NCBI RefSeq assembly: GCF_030249855.1
Contig: NZ_JANURN010000001.1
Location: 62,001 to 126,000 of the forward strand
DNA length: 64,000 nucleotides
Origin: Helicobacter_B zhangjianzhongii
GTDB taxonomy: Bacteria; Campylobacterota; Campylobacteria; Campylobacterales; Helicobacteraceae
Reading direction: 5' to 3'
In this document: one piece after another, positions 1 to 7,948 of the stretch
Numbering within the stretch: position 1 is the stretch's first letter
Layout: each line of letters begins with the position of its first letter
The notes under the pieces: generated by a model
The model's database searches: none
What the model saw: only the letters and a program-made list of their open reading frames with translations
What the model was told of the DNA's origin: nothing
Program-made: the position numbers and the translations under genes

Positions 1-976
1 GCATTGCGGTGTGGAGGTGCTAGGCATTACAACGCAGGGCAAAAAGGCAGTGGGCATTACTACCAATAAGGGCGAGTTTAGCGGGGATATTGTGATCTCT
101 ACCGCACCTTTTAGGGATATGGTGCTGTCTTTAGATGAGCTAGATTGTGGTGTGAAAGATTTGGCTAGAGGGCTAAAATTTAGAAACACGATTTTAGTTT
201 ATGTAGAAGTAGGGGATTCTAGTGTGGATTGCCACGCCACTGCTTCCGCAGTGTCTCGCAATGACAGAAATTTGGATTCCAGTAATGAAGTCCAAAATTT
301 AAACGACTCCGCAAAGGATTCTAGGACTTTTGTCCAAAACACACAAAATGTAAGCGACTCGTTGGCGGCAGGATTTTGCGATGATTTTGTGGGTTGTCAA
401 GGCAGCAACAAGGGAGCTACCTTATCGGTAGTGACCGCAGTCGCTGCCGCAGAATCCGCCAAAAGCGCGCAAAAACCAACGCTATTTAAAGATAATTGGA
501 TTTATGTGCATAGCAAGGATACCCAAACCGGCAGAATCACCAATTTTGCTAATTGGACCAAAGATTTGCAATGCGGGCAAGATTCTGCGATTTTATGCCT
601 TGAGTATTGGGCAAATGATGATGAGCCTTTGTGGAATCTCGATGATAATGCACTAAGCGAGATAGCAAAAAGGGATTTGCTAGAATCTAAGCTTGTAGCA
701 GACTCTAGCCTTATCAAAAACACCAGCGTGCTAAAAATCCACAAAAGCTACCCTGTGTATGAGCGGGGCTACAAAGATAACTTGCATAAAATCTACAAAG
801 CCCTAGATAGCTTTAAAGACTTGTATTTCATCGGGCGAAATGGCAGCTTTAAGTATAACAACCAAGACCATAGCATTCTTATGGGGCTTATGTGTGCGGA
901 TAAAATTCTAGGCAGGGAGTGTGATTTGTGGCATATTAACACAGATTATGACTATCAAGAGAATGGTAAGGCTTAG
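1..976 (+). CDS. FAD-dependent amine-oxidase/UDP-galactopyranose-mutase-like protein, 3' part
   Basis: The frame is open from the first bases of the window, so the N-terminus with the FAD-binding Rossmann motif lies upstream. A GTG at 11 is probably only an internal valine codon. What remains resembles the C-terminal half of FAD-dependent oxidoreductases of the amine oxidase / UDP-galactopyranose mutase type: DIVISTAPF, then FIGRNGSFKYNNQDHSILMG near the end, which would be the flavin-contacting C-terminal segment, then a LWHINTDYDYQE tail. Residues of about 68-158 do not look like part of the fold. They are translated repeats: an ATTGCCACGCC/GCAATGACAG repeat and the 119-bp element at 364-482. 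The family is fairly secure; the substrate is unknown. Next to glycosyltransferases, a role in surface sugar metabolism is an inference. Confidence 0.6.
   Translation, partial: HCGVEVLGITTQGKKAVGITTNKGEFSGDIVISTAPFRDMVLSLDELDCGVKDLARGLKFRNTILVYVEVGDSSVDCHATASAVSRNDRNLDSSNEVQNLNDSAKDSRTFVQNTQNVSDSLAAGFCDDFVGCQGSNKGATLSVVTAVAAAESAKSAQKPTLFKDNWIYVHSKDTQTGRITNFANWTKDLQCGQDSAILCLEYWANDDEPLWNLDDNALSEIAKRDLLESKLVADSSLIKNTSVLKIHKSYPVYERGYKDNLHKIYKALDSFKDLYFIGRNGSFKYNNQDHSILMGLMCADKILGRECDLWHINTDYDYQENGKA
364..482 (+). repeat. 119-bp interspersed element, copy A (inside coding sequence)
   Basis: Begins GGCGGCAGGATTTT and ends AAAACCAACGC. It contains the core GGGAGCTACC..GGTAGTGACCGCAG, whose CTACC/GGTAG arms can pair. 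Related copies with the same ends are at 1147-1265, 4841-4960 (inverted) and 56126-56244. Here it is read through in frame by the flavoprotein gene. Confidence 0.65.
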
Positions 977-1005
977 GATTCGGCTTTGGGTAATCATAGT
1001 GGCGA

Positions 1006-1095
1006 TTTAGCAAATTTTGGGGTAACCGCAGACCTTATGTCTAGCTCCACCCCAAAATTTGCTAAAAGCCCCACTAGCAACACCGCAATTCCTAG
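1006..1095 (+). repeat. Structured repeat with 18-bp hairpin, copy 1
   Basis: Bases 1006-1023 and 1049-1066 are perfect 18-bp inverted arms (TTTAGCAAATTTTGGGGT and its complement). They enclose a loop holding AACCGCAGACC..GTCTAGCTC. The loop and the trailing AGCCCCACTAGCAACACCGC recur at 5085-5160, where the stem sequence differs. It could also terminate transcription of the flavoprotein gene, but no U-tract follows the stem. Confidence 0.55.
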
Positions 1096-1146
1096 AATCC
1101 CAGAGAAAATAACCAAGCTGCAAATGTGTTTTGAGCCAAGCAACTA

Positions 1147-1265
1147 GGCGGCAGGATTTTTGATGAAAAAGCGGGGCTGTGCAGCCTTTTGTGCGGAGAT
1201 AAGCCTTGAGTGGCTATCGCACAAACAAAAGGCAAACTCCCCGCTTTTTCGCAAAAAGCCAACGC
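1147..1265 (+). repeat. 119-bp interspersed element, copy B
   Basis: Starts GGCGGCAGGATTTTTGATG and ends AAAGCCAACGC. It lies just upstream of the ribosome binding site of the next gene. The middle differs from copy A, but the ends and total length match. It is the near-complement of 4841-4960. Confidence 0.7.
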
Positions 1266-1288
1266 CAAACCAAGCAAAGGAGCAAACA

Positions 1289-2530
1289 ATGTTACACAAT
1301 CTTTTTACACGATTTCTGCAAGTTGCAGATTCTATCGCGCAAAAACGCGTATATATCGCTAGCTTTATGCTGCTTGTGCTACTTGCCACAAGCGCGCTAT
1401 TTTACCAGCACGCCAATCACTTTAGCGATGTGGATTACCATATCCCAGCGACTATCCTAGCCCAGAGCCACGGCTATGATTTAGAGGGCTATGGACTAAG
1501 CTTTGTCAAAAGCGATGAGCTAGGCACACTCTCCTTTAGCCATTATCAATCTGCCATAGGAGTGCAGGGCTTTTTCTATGCGTGGCTCTATCAAAGCTTA
1601 GGACTAGAGAATCTAAAGCCTTTATACAAGCTTACTGCCTTTTGCAATGCGCTGGCGTTGATTATATGTGCGTTTCTGCTAGGCAAAATCTTTGGCAGGG
1701 CATTTGGGATCATCTTTTTTCTCTCGCTTTTTACAAGTAGCTGGGTGGCAAATTTTAGCGGGAGTCTTTACTTTAGCTTTGGCTTTTGGATTCTCCCTGC
1801 GATTTTTGCTTTGAGTCTGTATAGACATATTGCTATTTATTCACGGGGGGGGGGGGGGAATAAATATACAATCATCGCTTTTTGCCTGTGCTTTACCTTT
1901 GCCATAGCCCTACGGGCAAGTATGAGCTATGAGTTTCTTACTAGCATTATTCTCTTTTCTCTTAGTCCATTTATCGTTAGCTTTATCTATGGAGTGCTTA
2001 CAGACTCTCAAAGCCCCTTTCTTAGCCTTTCAGCAAAGCAGTCTTTCAGCTATGGCTTAGGGCTGTTTGTCCTTGCTTGTATAGGCTTTTTGCTTACCTT
2101 TATGATCCATACTTATATCCGCGGTGGTGGGGATCTATGGGCTGGGCTTATGGATATTTATCACAATGACTTTTTACGCAGAATGCTAGGGGGCAGCGCG
2201 AAAGACTTTGACCCCGTTTATGCCGCCTCGCTTAATGCCAATGCCCTAGAAGTTATTAGCATCTATCTTAGCAAGCCCTTTATGCTTCTTTTGCTTGGGG
2301 CTAGTATGCTAGCGTGCCTAGTAGAATCCAGCAAATCCTACAAAAGCCTATATATCGCCTTGCTTGTGTGCTTTGCCCTGCCTGCGTTAAGCTGGTTTGT
2401 GCTTGGCAAGTCGCATAGCTATATCCACAGACATTTTTGCTTTGTGCTGTGGTATTTGGGCTTTTGGGCGAGTATCATCTATGTGCCTATTTACTGCTTA
2501 TACCGCAGGCTCTGCCGCCCCACTTGCTAA
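1289..2530 (+). CDS. Polytopic membrane protein, GT-C glycosyltransferase-like, phase-variable (in frame here)
   Basis: A 413-residue inner-membrane protein with roughly ten hydrophobic segments. The start at ATG 1289 follows AAAGGAG; the frame is open upstream, but that stretch is the 119-bp repeat. An acidic motif after the first membrane segment (HFSDVDYHIPATIL) and the overall topology resemble lipid-linked-sugar GT-C glycosyltransferases, but no family is recognised with certainty. A run of 14 G (1845-1858) encodes a glycine run near residue 190 and keeps the downstream part in frame, so the gene is ON as sequenced. Slippage by one G would truncate it. With the other glycosyltransferases up to 15.7 kb it probably builds or modifies a surface glycan. 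Confidence 0.6.
   Translation: MLHNLFTRFLQVADSIAQKRVYIASFMLLVLLATSALFYQHANHFSDVDYHIPATILAQSHGYDLEGYGLSFVKSDELGTLSFSHYQSAIGVQGFFYAWLYQSLGLENLKPLYKLTAFCNALALIICAFLLGKIFGRAFGIIFFLSLFTSSWVANFSGSLYFSFGFWILPAIFALSLYRHIAIYSRGGGGNKYTIIAFCLCFTFAIALRASMSYEFLTSIILFSLSPFIVSFIYGVLTDSQSPFLSLSAKQSFSYGLGLFVLACIGFLLTFMIHTYIRGGGDLWAGLMDIYHNDFLRRMLGGSAKDFDPVYAASLNANALEVISIYLSKPFMLLLLGASMLACLVESSKSYKSLYIALLVCFALPALSWFVLGKSHSYIHRHFCFVLWYLGFWASIIYVPIYCLYRRLCRPTC
1845..1858 (+). repeat. Poly-G tract, 14 G (phase-variation tract)
   Basis: Fourteen consecutive G inside the coding sequence of the membrane protein at 1289-2530. As sequenced the frame is continuous; any change not a multiple of three gives a truncated product. 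Confidence 0.85.
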
Positions 2531-2575
2531 AGTGCTACAATATCCGCTTTACTCCGCCCGTTCAAAAGGTTTCTA

Positions 2576-4810
2576 ATGAAGCGATATTGTTTTTTGCTCC
2601 TATTGCCCCTGCTCTATACACTCACACTACACGCCGCCCTAGAATCCACTTTAGCACAACAAGTGGATTCTAGGGAGAACGCCCCCACTCTGTCATTGCG
2701 AGGGAGCGAAGCGACCAAAGCAATCCACAAAGAATCCGCACAAGTGGATTCTAGCCACGCAACAACTCTAAGCAAGCCAGCAAAGGATTCTAGGATTTTG
2801 GAGCTAGAATCGGGGTTTTTCGAGCCGCGCAAGGATAATAAGACTAGAGGTCTATTGACGCAGCGCGGCGATGAAATCCACGATTCTAGACCAAAACCAG
2901 CGACAGCGGTGCAAGGCGGAGCCGCAGCAGGTTTCTTTAGAAAAGCCGAATCCACCAAACAAAAGCCAACGCCAGAGACAAAGAAAGCTCACGCCCCCAA
3001 AGACACCCCCATAAAGGTGCATACAAGTGTAGATACCTTCTGCTACACGCCCAAGCCCACTAGCAGCGGGATCTACTTGCAGCTAAACCTCTGTGGCAAT
3101 GACGCCTCCCAAAAAGCACGCTATGATGTCTTCTCGCGTCTTGCGTATAAGCTTAATGGCAGCTGGTTTTGTATCACCGCGCCTGATTCTGTGAGCAAAG
3201 GCAGAGCGGCAAAGGACTATGCCCTGCTCACACCTTGTGCTATCAATAGCCCTGAGCAGCAGTGGATACTCAAAGATATGCACTTCTACAACGCCAAGCA
3301 AACCTATATGCTAAAAGATGATGGCAGCTACATTTATGCTGCTAAATTACGCGATTCCTCACTGCCGCGCCACACACTTAGCAGCGATATGCAAAGCTGG
3401 ATAGATACCATAGCCCAGCCGGGCAGCCTTAGCATAGAGACCTTTATCGCGTGGGATTTGCCCTCCAAATTTGGCAATGAACGCTACTTCCTAGCAGGCA
3501 ATCACTCCAGCAAAAACACTACGCCCATTTACTACAATCTCCAAAATGGACATATCGCTCTTTTTAACGCCCCAAATGCTAGGCTTGATTGCGCGTATGC
3601 TGATGATAATGGCGCGCAGTGGGAGTGGATATGGTGGGCAAAATGCAGCGATGAGACTCCGCCTAAGCTCAATAAGGCGCATTGGAAGCTTATCCCCACC
3701 AAAGCAAATGAAGTAGCCTTGCTCAATTTTCAAAACAACCCCTTGCGCCTTACGCGCTATGGGGCTTCGTGGGGTGCGCCTTATATCGTTACCCCAGAAT
3801 ATATGCAAAGTGATATAGGCAATTCTGCCATCTCTAGCTTTGCCCTAAGCAATGACGCGCTAGAGTGGCTGCGGTTTATCAACGCTAATGCCGGGGAAAA
3901 TCTAAGCACCTGCCCCGCCCCAAGCTATGAGCCTAGCTCTGCTACCGCTGCCAAAGCCCGCCACAAACGCTCTCCCAAGCCCACGCCCCTGCCCTCAAAC
4001 TTCCGCTTTAGCAGTGAGTGGCGCGACCGCTTTTTAGCCATTATTACTACAACTGATAGCTCGATGAGCGCGGCTGGGATTTGCGGGGTGTGTCTTTTGC
4101 AGTCTTTTCAAATTGTCGCAGAGATTTTAGAGAATCCTAGCAGCCCTAGGCGCAGTGGGGGCTACTTTTTTGACACACAATATGGCACAAATCCTTTTGT
4201 CTCCTTTGGGCTTAGGCACTCGCTTTTGTATGAGAGCTTGCACGATATTTTAGGGTGGTTTCGCCTGTATGTGCGGCGCGAGTTTGTTACCCCAGAGTTC
4301 ATCTCCCTAAGTAGCAATAACACCGCCGTGGCAAGCGCGATTTCCCTGCTGCCCCAATATGATTGGAATATCCCAATCCTCGGGCTAAATCCCACGCAAA
4401 ACAACCAAGTAGCCGAGCATATCCTGCGCTCACCGGGCGGGAGCGTGTTTATCTTGCTAATGGATCTAATCACGCCTGATGGACGCAGAGGCTCGCACGC
4501 TATGGTGGCGATCCGCACCAATGATGGCACGCGCATTATCCCTACAAATATTTTGATGAGTCAAGAAGAGTTTGCCGCCTATACGATCCCTGTTTATACA
4601 AGGCAGGATTTTTTGGCGCGTTTGGTTGAAGGGGGCTATACTTTAGAGCGGCTCGCTGCTCTGCAAGCAAGCGCGTATCACACACTGCCCTTTGCTAGCG
4701 TAGTGTCAGTGGGGGATTGCAGTGGCGATGGAGCAAATCGGCGCGGAAGTGGGGGTGCGTTTGGGGTGGAGGGGGTGAATCAGTGTGAAAGCGGGCGGTG
4801 CTTATGGTAA
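2576..4810 (+). CDS. Secreted DUF1561 (virulence-modifying-type) protein with ricin-B-like region
   Basis: A 744-residue protein starting with a clear signal peptide (residues 1-20, ending LHAA). Residues 21 to about 140 are low-complexity and consist largely of translated short repeats (LESTL..VDSR, SLRGSEATKAIH, PKPATAVQGGAAAGFF). From about residue 150 it matches the DUF1561 family as I know it from Leptospira, Bartonella and enterohepatic Helicobacter. There is a cysteine-rich, ricin-B-like lectin region with QQW and CITAP signatures. The C-terminal module contains AGICGVCLLQSFQ and SGGYFFDTQYGTNPFVSF at about 490-560. Leptospiral members are secreted cytotoxic virulence-modifying proteins, so a host-directed toxin is plausible. 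Family assignment is confident; toxicity is inferred. The gene follows a TACAAT promoter-like box. Confidence 0.75.
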   Translation: MKRYCFLLLLPLLYTLTLHAALESTLAQQVDSRENAPTLSLRGSEATKAIHKESAQVDSSHATTLSKPAKDSRILELESGFFEPRKDNKTRGLLTQRGDEIHDSRPKPATAVQGGAAAGFFRKAESTKQKPTPETKKAHAPKDTPIKVHTSVDTFCYTPKPTSSGIYLQLNLCGNDASQKARYDVFSRLAYKLNGSWFCITAPDSVSKGRAAKDYALLTPCAINSPEQQWILKDMHFYNAKQTYMLKDDGSYIYAAKLRDSSLPRHTLSSDMQSWIDTIAQPGSLSIETFIAWDLPSKFGNERYFLAGNHSSKNTTPIYYNLQNGHIALFNAPNARLDCAYADDNGAQWEWIWWAKCSDETPPKLNKAHWKLIPTKANEVALLNFQNNPLRLTRYGASWGAPYIVTPEYMQSDIGNSAISSFALSNDALEWLRFINANAGENLSTCPAPSYEPSSATAAKARHKRSPKPTPLPSNFRFSSEWRDRFLAIITTTDSSMSAAGICGVCLLQSFQIVAEILENPSSPRRSGGYFFDTQYGTNPFVSFGLRHSLLYESLHDILGWFRLYVRREFVTPEFISLSSNNTAVASAISLLPQYDWNIPILGLNPTQNNQVAEHILRSPGGSVFILLMDLITPDGRRGSHAMVAIRTNDGTRIIPTNILMSQEEFAAYTIPVYTRQDFLARLVEGGYTLERLAALQASAYHTLPFASVVSVGDCSGDGANRRGSGGAFGVEGVNQCESGRCLW
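2639..2673. repeat. Palindromic repeat inside DUF1561 gene
   Basis: Perfect 13-bp arms, CTAGAATCCACTT at 2639-2651 and its complement at 2661-2673, with a 9-nt loop. The hairpin is translated just after the signal peptide. Confidence 0.8.
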
Positions 4811-4840
4811 CAATAAAGGATTCGGCTTTGCTTGGTTTTG

Positions 4841-4960
4841 GCGTTGGCTTTTTGCGAAAAAGCGGGGAGTTTGCGGCTTGGCTAGCGTCGATAGACCGCA
4901 AGTCTTATCTCCTTGCTCGCCACTGCACAACCCCGCTTTTTCATCAAAAATCCTGCCGCC
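4841..4960 (-). repeat. 119-bp interspersed element, copy C (inverted)
   Basis: Runs from GCGTTGGCTTTTTGCG to AATCCTGCCGCC, the reverse complement of the element ends. It closely mirrors copy B at 1147-1265, including the AAAAAGCGGGG segment, so copies B and C form a large inverted repeat flanking the GT-C and DUF1561 genes. Confidence 0.7.
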
Positions 4961-5083
4961 TGCGAGTTGCTTAGACTTTGGGCGGTTTGAATGAAAATCC
5001 TAGAATCCAGCAGCGTGGCTTGGGAGTCCTTGTGGGTAAGCGAAACGATTGCGCTATTTTTCTAAAGAAACTGCGCTTCGCTT

Positions 5084-5160
5084 GTTTTAGGAGAACCGCA
5101 GACCTCTAGTCTAGCTCTCCCCTAAAATCCTTAAAAAGCCCCACCAGCAACACCGCAATG
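5084..5160 (+). repeat. Structured repeat, copy 2
   Basis: Carries the same loop as 1006-1095 (AACCGCAGACC..GTCTAGCTC) and the same tail (AGCCCCACCAGCAACACCGC). The enclosing stem has a different sequence (TTTTAGG at 5085-5091 with CCTAAAA at 5121-5127). Confidence 0.5.
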
Positions 5161-5194
5161 CTTAGAATCGTTTTACTACAAAACTAACTTCAAT

Positions 5195-5229
5195 CCTAGA
5201 ATCCACTTTTTTCAAAAGTGGATTCTAGG
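5195..5229. repeat. Palindromic repeat, 16-bp arms
   Basis: CCTAGAATCCACTTTT at 5195-5210 and its exact complement at 5214-5229, 3-nt loop. The 45 bases that follow are repeated after the palindrome at 5498-5533. Confidence 0.85.
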
Positions 5230-5497
5230 GACAACGCTCATTTTCTATCATTGCAAGCGGTGTTTGCGCCGCGTGGCAAAGTGTAACTTCTTTAGCAATC
5301 CATTTTCAAAAAGTGGATTCTAGTAAAGGTTATTTTGCTAGCGCAAAATTATGGATCGCCACGCTCGTTTCACTCGCTCGCGATGATAGAAAGGTAGCGT
5401 AGCGCAAGGCTCGCGAGTGAAAGGAATGGGTTGTCATTGCGAGAAATCCGCAAGGATTTCGTGGCAATCTATACAAATAACGCTCAAAAAACACAAA

Positions 5498-5533
5498 CCC
5501 TAGAATCCACTTTTGAAAAAGTGGATTCTAGGG
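5498..5533. repeat. Palindromic repeat, 17-bp arms
   Basis: CCCTAGAATCCACTTTT at 5498-5514 and its complement at 5517-5533. It heads the second copy of a direct repeat of about 80 bp whose first copy begins at 5195. Confidence 0.85.
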
Positions 5534-5694
5534 ACAACGCTCATTTTCTATCATTGCAAGCGGTGCTTGCGCCTCGAGCAAAGTGTGGCTTTTAGTATCC
5601 TTAGTATCCTTTGGCACTTTGGCTACTGCTGCAAGCTCTCCACAAGCCCAAAAATGCTAGAATCCACCTTTACCCCTACACCACAAGGACTATA

Positions 5695-7674
5695 ATGAAG
5701 CTAGATTCTAGGATACAAATCGCCCTAATCACCTACTTTCTCTGTGTCGCACTCACGCTTTGCATATTTGGGGGCTTACGGCTTGCTAGCACAGATAAGC
5801 TGCTACAAGCAGATATACGCGTAGTCGATACGCTAGAATCTAGCGATCAAGCCCACCACTACACTGCTAAGCTCATCTTTTCAAGCCCAATCTTTCGCGC
5901 ACACAAAGACGCAGTGGCAATCACAATCCGCAGCATAGACTGGGACCTAGCCCAAGCCCCAAGCTTCACACATCCAAGCCCAGATAGCAACCGCCTAGAG
6001 CTTATCTCACAATCCCCCCTAGAGCTTGGAAGCCACATTGGCACGCTTTTTTATAGTGCTAAGATTCTAGCCACTCCCCTGCAGAGCACGCTACAATGCC
6101 TTACTTTCGCGCTTGTGGTGTGGCTTGTGCTTGTATTTGGCAAAAAGATGGCGCGCAAGTTTGACGCTGCCCACCCAAAGCGCGCGCCTATCGTTAGCCA
6201 CAGCCTGCTAGATTCTACTAATAAATCTCTTTGGGGGGGGGGGCATACAAGTCTAGCTCCGCTTACTCGCAGAGATTGGGCGTTTTTGTGTGCTAGCTTT
6301 GGGCTTATTGTGGGGCTTTTCATCTTTCAATTTTGGCTAGGCTTCCCGGGCTTTCACATTATCGGCGATACTTATGGCTCCATTGCTTTGATCAAAGACA
6401 ACTGGCACCCTGTGTTTATCCCCTATGTGCTAGAGCTGCTTTATGCAATTTTTGGCAAGCATCTTTACTATCTCTATCTATGGAATCTTATGCCTTTTTA
6501 TGCGGGACTTTTGTTTTTGGTATGGGGATTTTACCTGCGCTTTCGCTCACTCTGGGCACTGCTACTGCTCTTTCCCATCTTTATCGGCAATATCTACTTC
6601 CAAAATTTCGTGCAATACCACAGCTTCGCGCTGCCTATGCTGCTATTTTGCGCATATAGTATGGTGCTTTTTGCCCTGCTCGTGCCTGTGCGGCATCCTA
6701 GGCTTTTGTGGGGGGCGATTTTTGTGGTGCTATTTTTCGCGCTGCTGTGGCGGCATAATGCGATATTTAGTGTCTTTCCCATAAGCTTTGTGCTAGCGTA
6801 TGTGTGGCTACAAGATAGGGGGCTAGATTCTAGGAGCTTTGTGCGCAGCTTTGGCAAGGGCATTGCCCTAGCGGCGATCATCTGCCTTGGTATCGCTACC
6901 ATAGTCCCAAAGCTGCTTACAAAAGGTGTAGCCTACCCCACAAACGCCACACTCCTGCACCAAATCGCCGGCGCGTGCGTGCCAGCTGATGACTCTAGCT
7001 GCTTCAAGCAAGAATGGTATCTCCCCAATAAAGGCTGGGAAGATGTCAAAGCTCTCTACACAAGCAATCTACTCAATGCCGATCCTCTCAATGTCCCTTG
7101 GGCGTATGATGAATTACGCCCAATCCCCTACGGCAAGATAGAGGGGCTAAAAAGGCAGTGGATTCTAGCTATTGTAAAGCACCCCATAAACTTCCTAGCC
7201 CACGAAATGCGCTTTTTAAAAGCGATGTGGTGGCAGAGCCCGGGGTGGATCTTTGATAGCACAAAGCTACAAGAAAAGCCCACGCACCCTTGGCACATTG
7301 AAGCGAGCAAAGACTTCCCCCAAAATGAGCAAAGTATCACCCTAAGCCCATTGCAAACTAAAATCTATGACTTTCTATACACGCACAAGCTCACGCTCAA
7401 TCACATTTATGGCGTTTTGCTAAGCCTTTTTGTCCTGCTTACTTCCCTTGTGCTATGGAGATTTAAGCCCAAAATGCGTAGCTCTCTGCTGGTCTTTAGC
7501 TTTAGTGCTTCTTTTGCTGGGTTTTTTAGCGCGCTTTTTATCGTAGCTTTTACCCCTGTAACAGAGACGCGCTATATGTCGCCTGTGCTGCCGCTTGGGA
7601 TTATTGCTTGTGTGGGGCTTATAGCGTCGTTGCTTTATACCAAAAGTATTTATCAAGCCCTTAGCTCCAAGTAG
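5695..7674 (+). CDS. Polytopic membrane protein, GT-C glycosyltransferase-like, phase-variable (in frame here)
   Basis: A 659-residue protein. The start at ATG 5695 follows AAGGA; upstream codons are repeat sequence. One membrane helix near residues 12-32 is followed by an extracytoplasmic segment, then more than ten helices and a periplasmic loop rich in W and P (CVPADDSSCFKQEWYLPNK) near residues 420-450. The architecture is that of GT-C glycosyltransferases or O-antigen/oligosaccharide transfer proteins. An acidic pair IIGDTYGS after a membrane segment could be the catalytic loop. No specific family is recognised. Eleven G at 6233-6243 encode WGGG between the first and second membrane parts and are in frame, so the gene is ON. 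The neighbouring GT61 gene starts 49 bases after its stop. Confidence 0.55.
   Translation: MKLDSRIQIALITYFLCVALTLCIFGGLRLASTDKLLQADIRVVDTLESSDQAHHYTAKLIFSSPIFRAHKDAVAITIRSIDWDLAQAPSFTHPSPDSNRLELISQSPLELGSHIGTLFYSAKILATPLQSTLQCLTFALVVWLVLVFGKKMARKFDAAHPKRAPIVSHSLLDSTNKSLWGGGHTSLAPLTRRDWAFLCASFGLIVGLFIFQFWLGFPGFHIIGDTYGSIALIKDNWHPVFIPYVLELLYAIFGKHLYYLYLWNLMPFYAGLLFLVWGFYLRFRSLWALLLLFPIFIGNIYFQNFVQYHSFALPMLLFCAYSMVLFALLVPVRHPRLLWGAIFVVLFFALLWRHNAIFSVFPISFVLAYVWLQDRGLDSRSFVRSFGKGIALAAIICLGIATIVPKLLTKGVAYPTNATLLHQIAGACVPADDSSCFKQEWYLPNKGWEDVKALYTSNLLNADPLNVPWAYDELRPIPYGKIEGLKRQWILAIVKHPINFLAHEMRFLKAMWWQSPGWIFDSTKLQEKPTHPWHIEASKDFPQNEQSITLSPLQTKIYDFLYTHKLTLNHIYGVLLSLFVLLTSLVLWRFKPKMRSSLLVFSFSASFAGFFSALFIVAFTPVTETRYMSPVLPLGIIACVGLIASLLYTKSIYQALSSK
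6233..6243 (+). repeat. Poly-G tract, 11 G (phase-variation tract)
   Basis: Eleven G inside the membrane protein gene at 5695-7674; the frame is continuous at this length. Confidence 0.85.
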
Positions 7675-7722
7675 GCACAATTTGCGCATTTGTATTCTAA
7701 AATCCACTTTCAAGGAGGCATA

Positions 7723-7923
7723 ATGTTGCAGCTACTTTTCCGCATTTTAGAGGGCAAGCGAGCAAGCTTTGAGCAGGCATTACATAATGGCGATTTAGCA
7801 CGCGAGATCCCCATAGAGCCAGAGTCTAGCCTACTCATCTGTGGTAATGGCATTTTCCCCTACACTGATGATGAGAGCTTGCAAGGGCTTGTAAAATCGC
7901 AGTTAGGGGGGGGGATTAAGTAA
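7723..7923 (+). CDS. N-terminal fragment of phase-variable GT61 glycosyltransferase (OFF)
   Basis: ATG 7723 stands five bases after a strong AAGGAGG. It encodes 66 residues (MLQLLFRILEGKRASFEQAL..) and stops at 7923, nine bases after a run of nine G (7906-7914). The next reading frame, open from about 7913 to 9274, encodes a glycosyltransferase domain but has no ribosome binding site or good start of its own. Removing one G, or adding two, joins the two frames without an intervening stop. I therefore read this as the 5' end of one gene that is out of frame in this sequence. Confidence 0.7.
   Translation: MLQLLFRILEGKRASFEQALHNGDLAREIPIEPESSLLICGNGIFPYTDDESLQGLVKSQLGGGIK
7906..7914 (+). repeat. 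Poly-G tract, 9 G (phase-variation tract, OFF)
   Basis: Nine G at the junction of the two halves of the GT61 gene. Eight G would give one continuous frame from 7723 to 9274. Confidence 0.85.
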
Positions 7924-7948
7924 GGATTCGGCTTGTAGTGATAAAGGC

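Larger units (their letters stand above)
4811..5694. other. Gene-free repeat region
   Basis: About 880 bases with no credible gene. It holds the inverted 119-bp element (4841-4960), a second structured repeat (5084-5160), two palindromes of 16-17 bp arms (5195-5229 and 5498-5533) that each head a direct repeat of about 80 bp, and several copies of the GTCATTGCGAG..GGCAATC type repeat (about 5350-5475). Confidence 0.7.

Noticed and set aside
1160..1288. Longer N-terminus for the first GT-C-like protein
   Set aside because: These codons are the 119-bp repeat; the good ribosome binding site is before ATG 1289.
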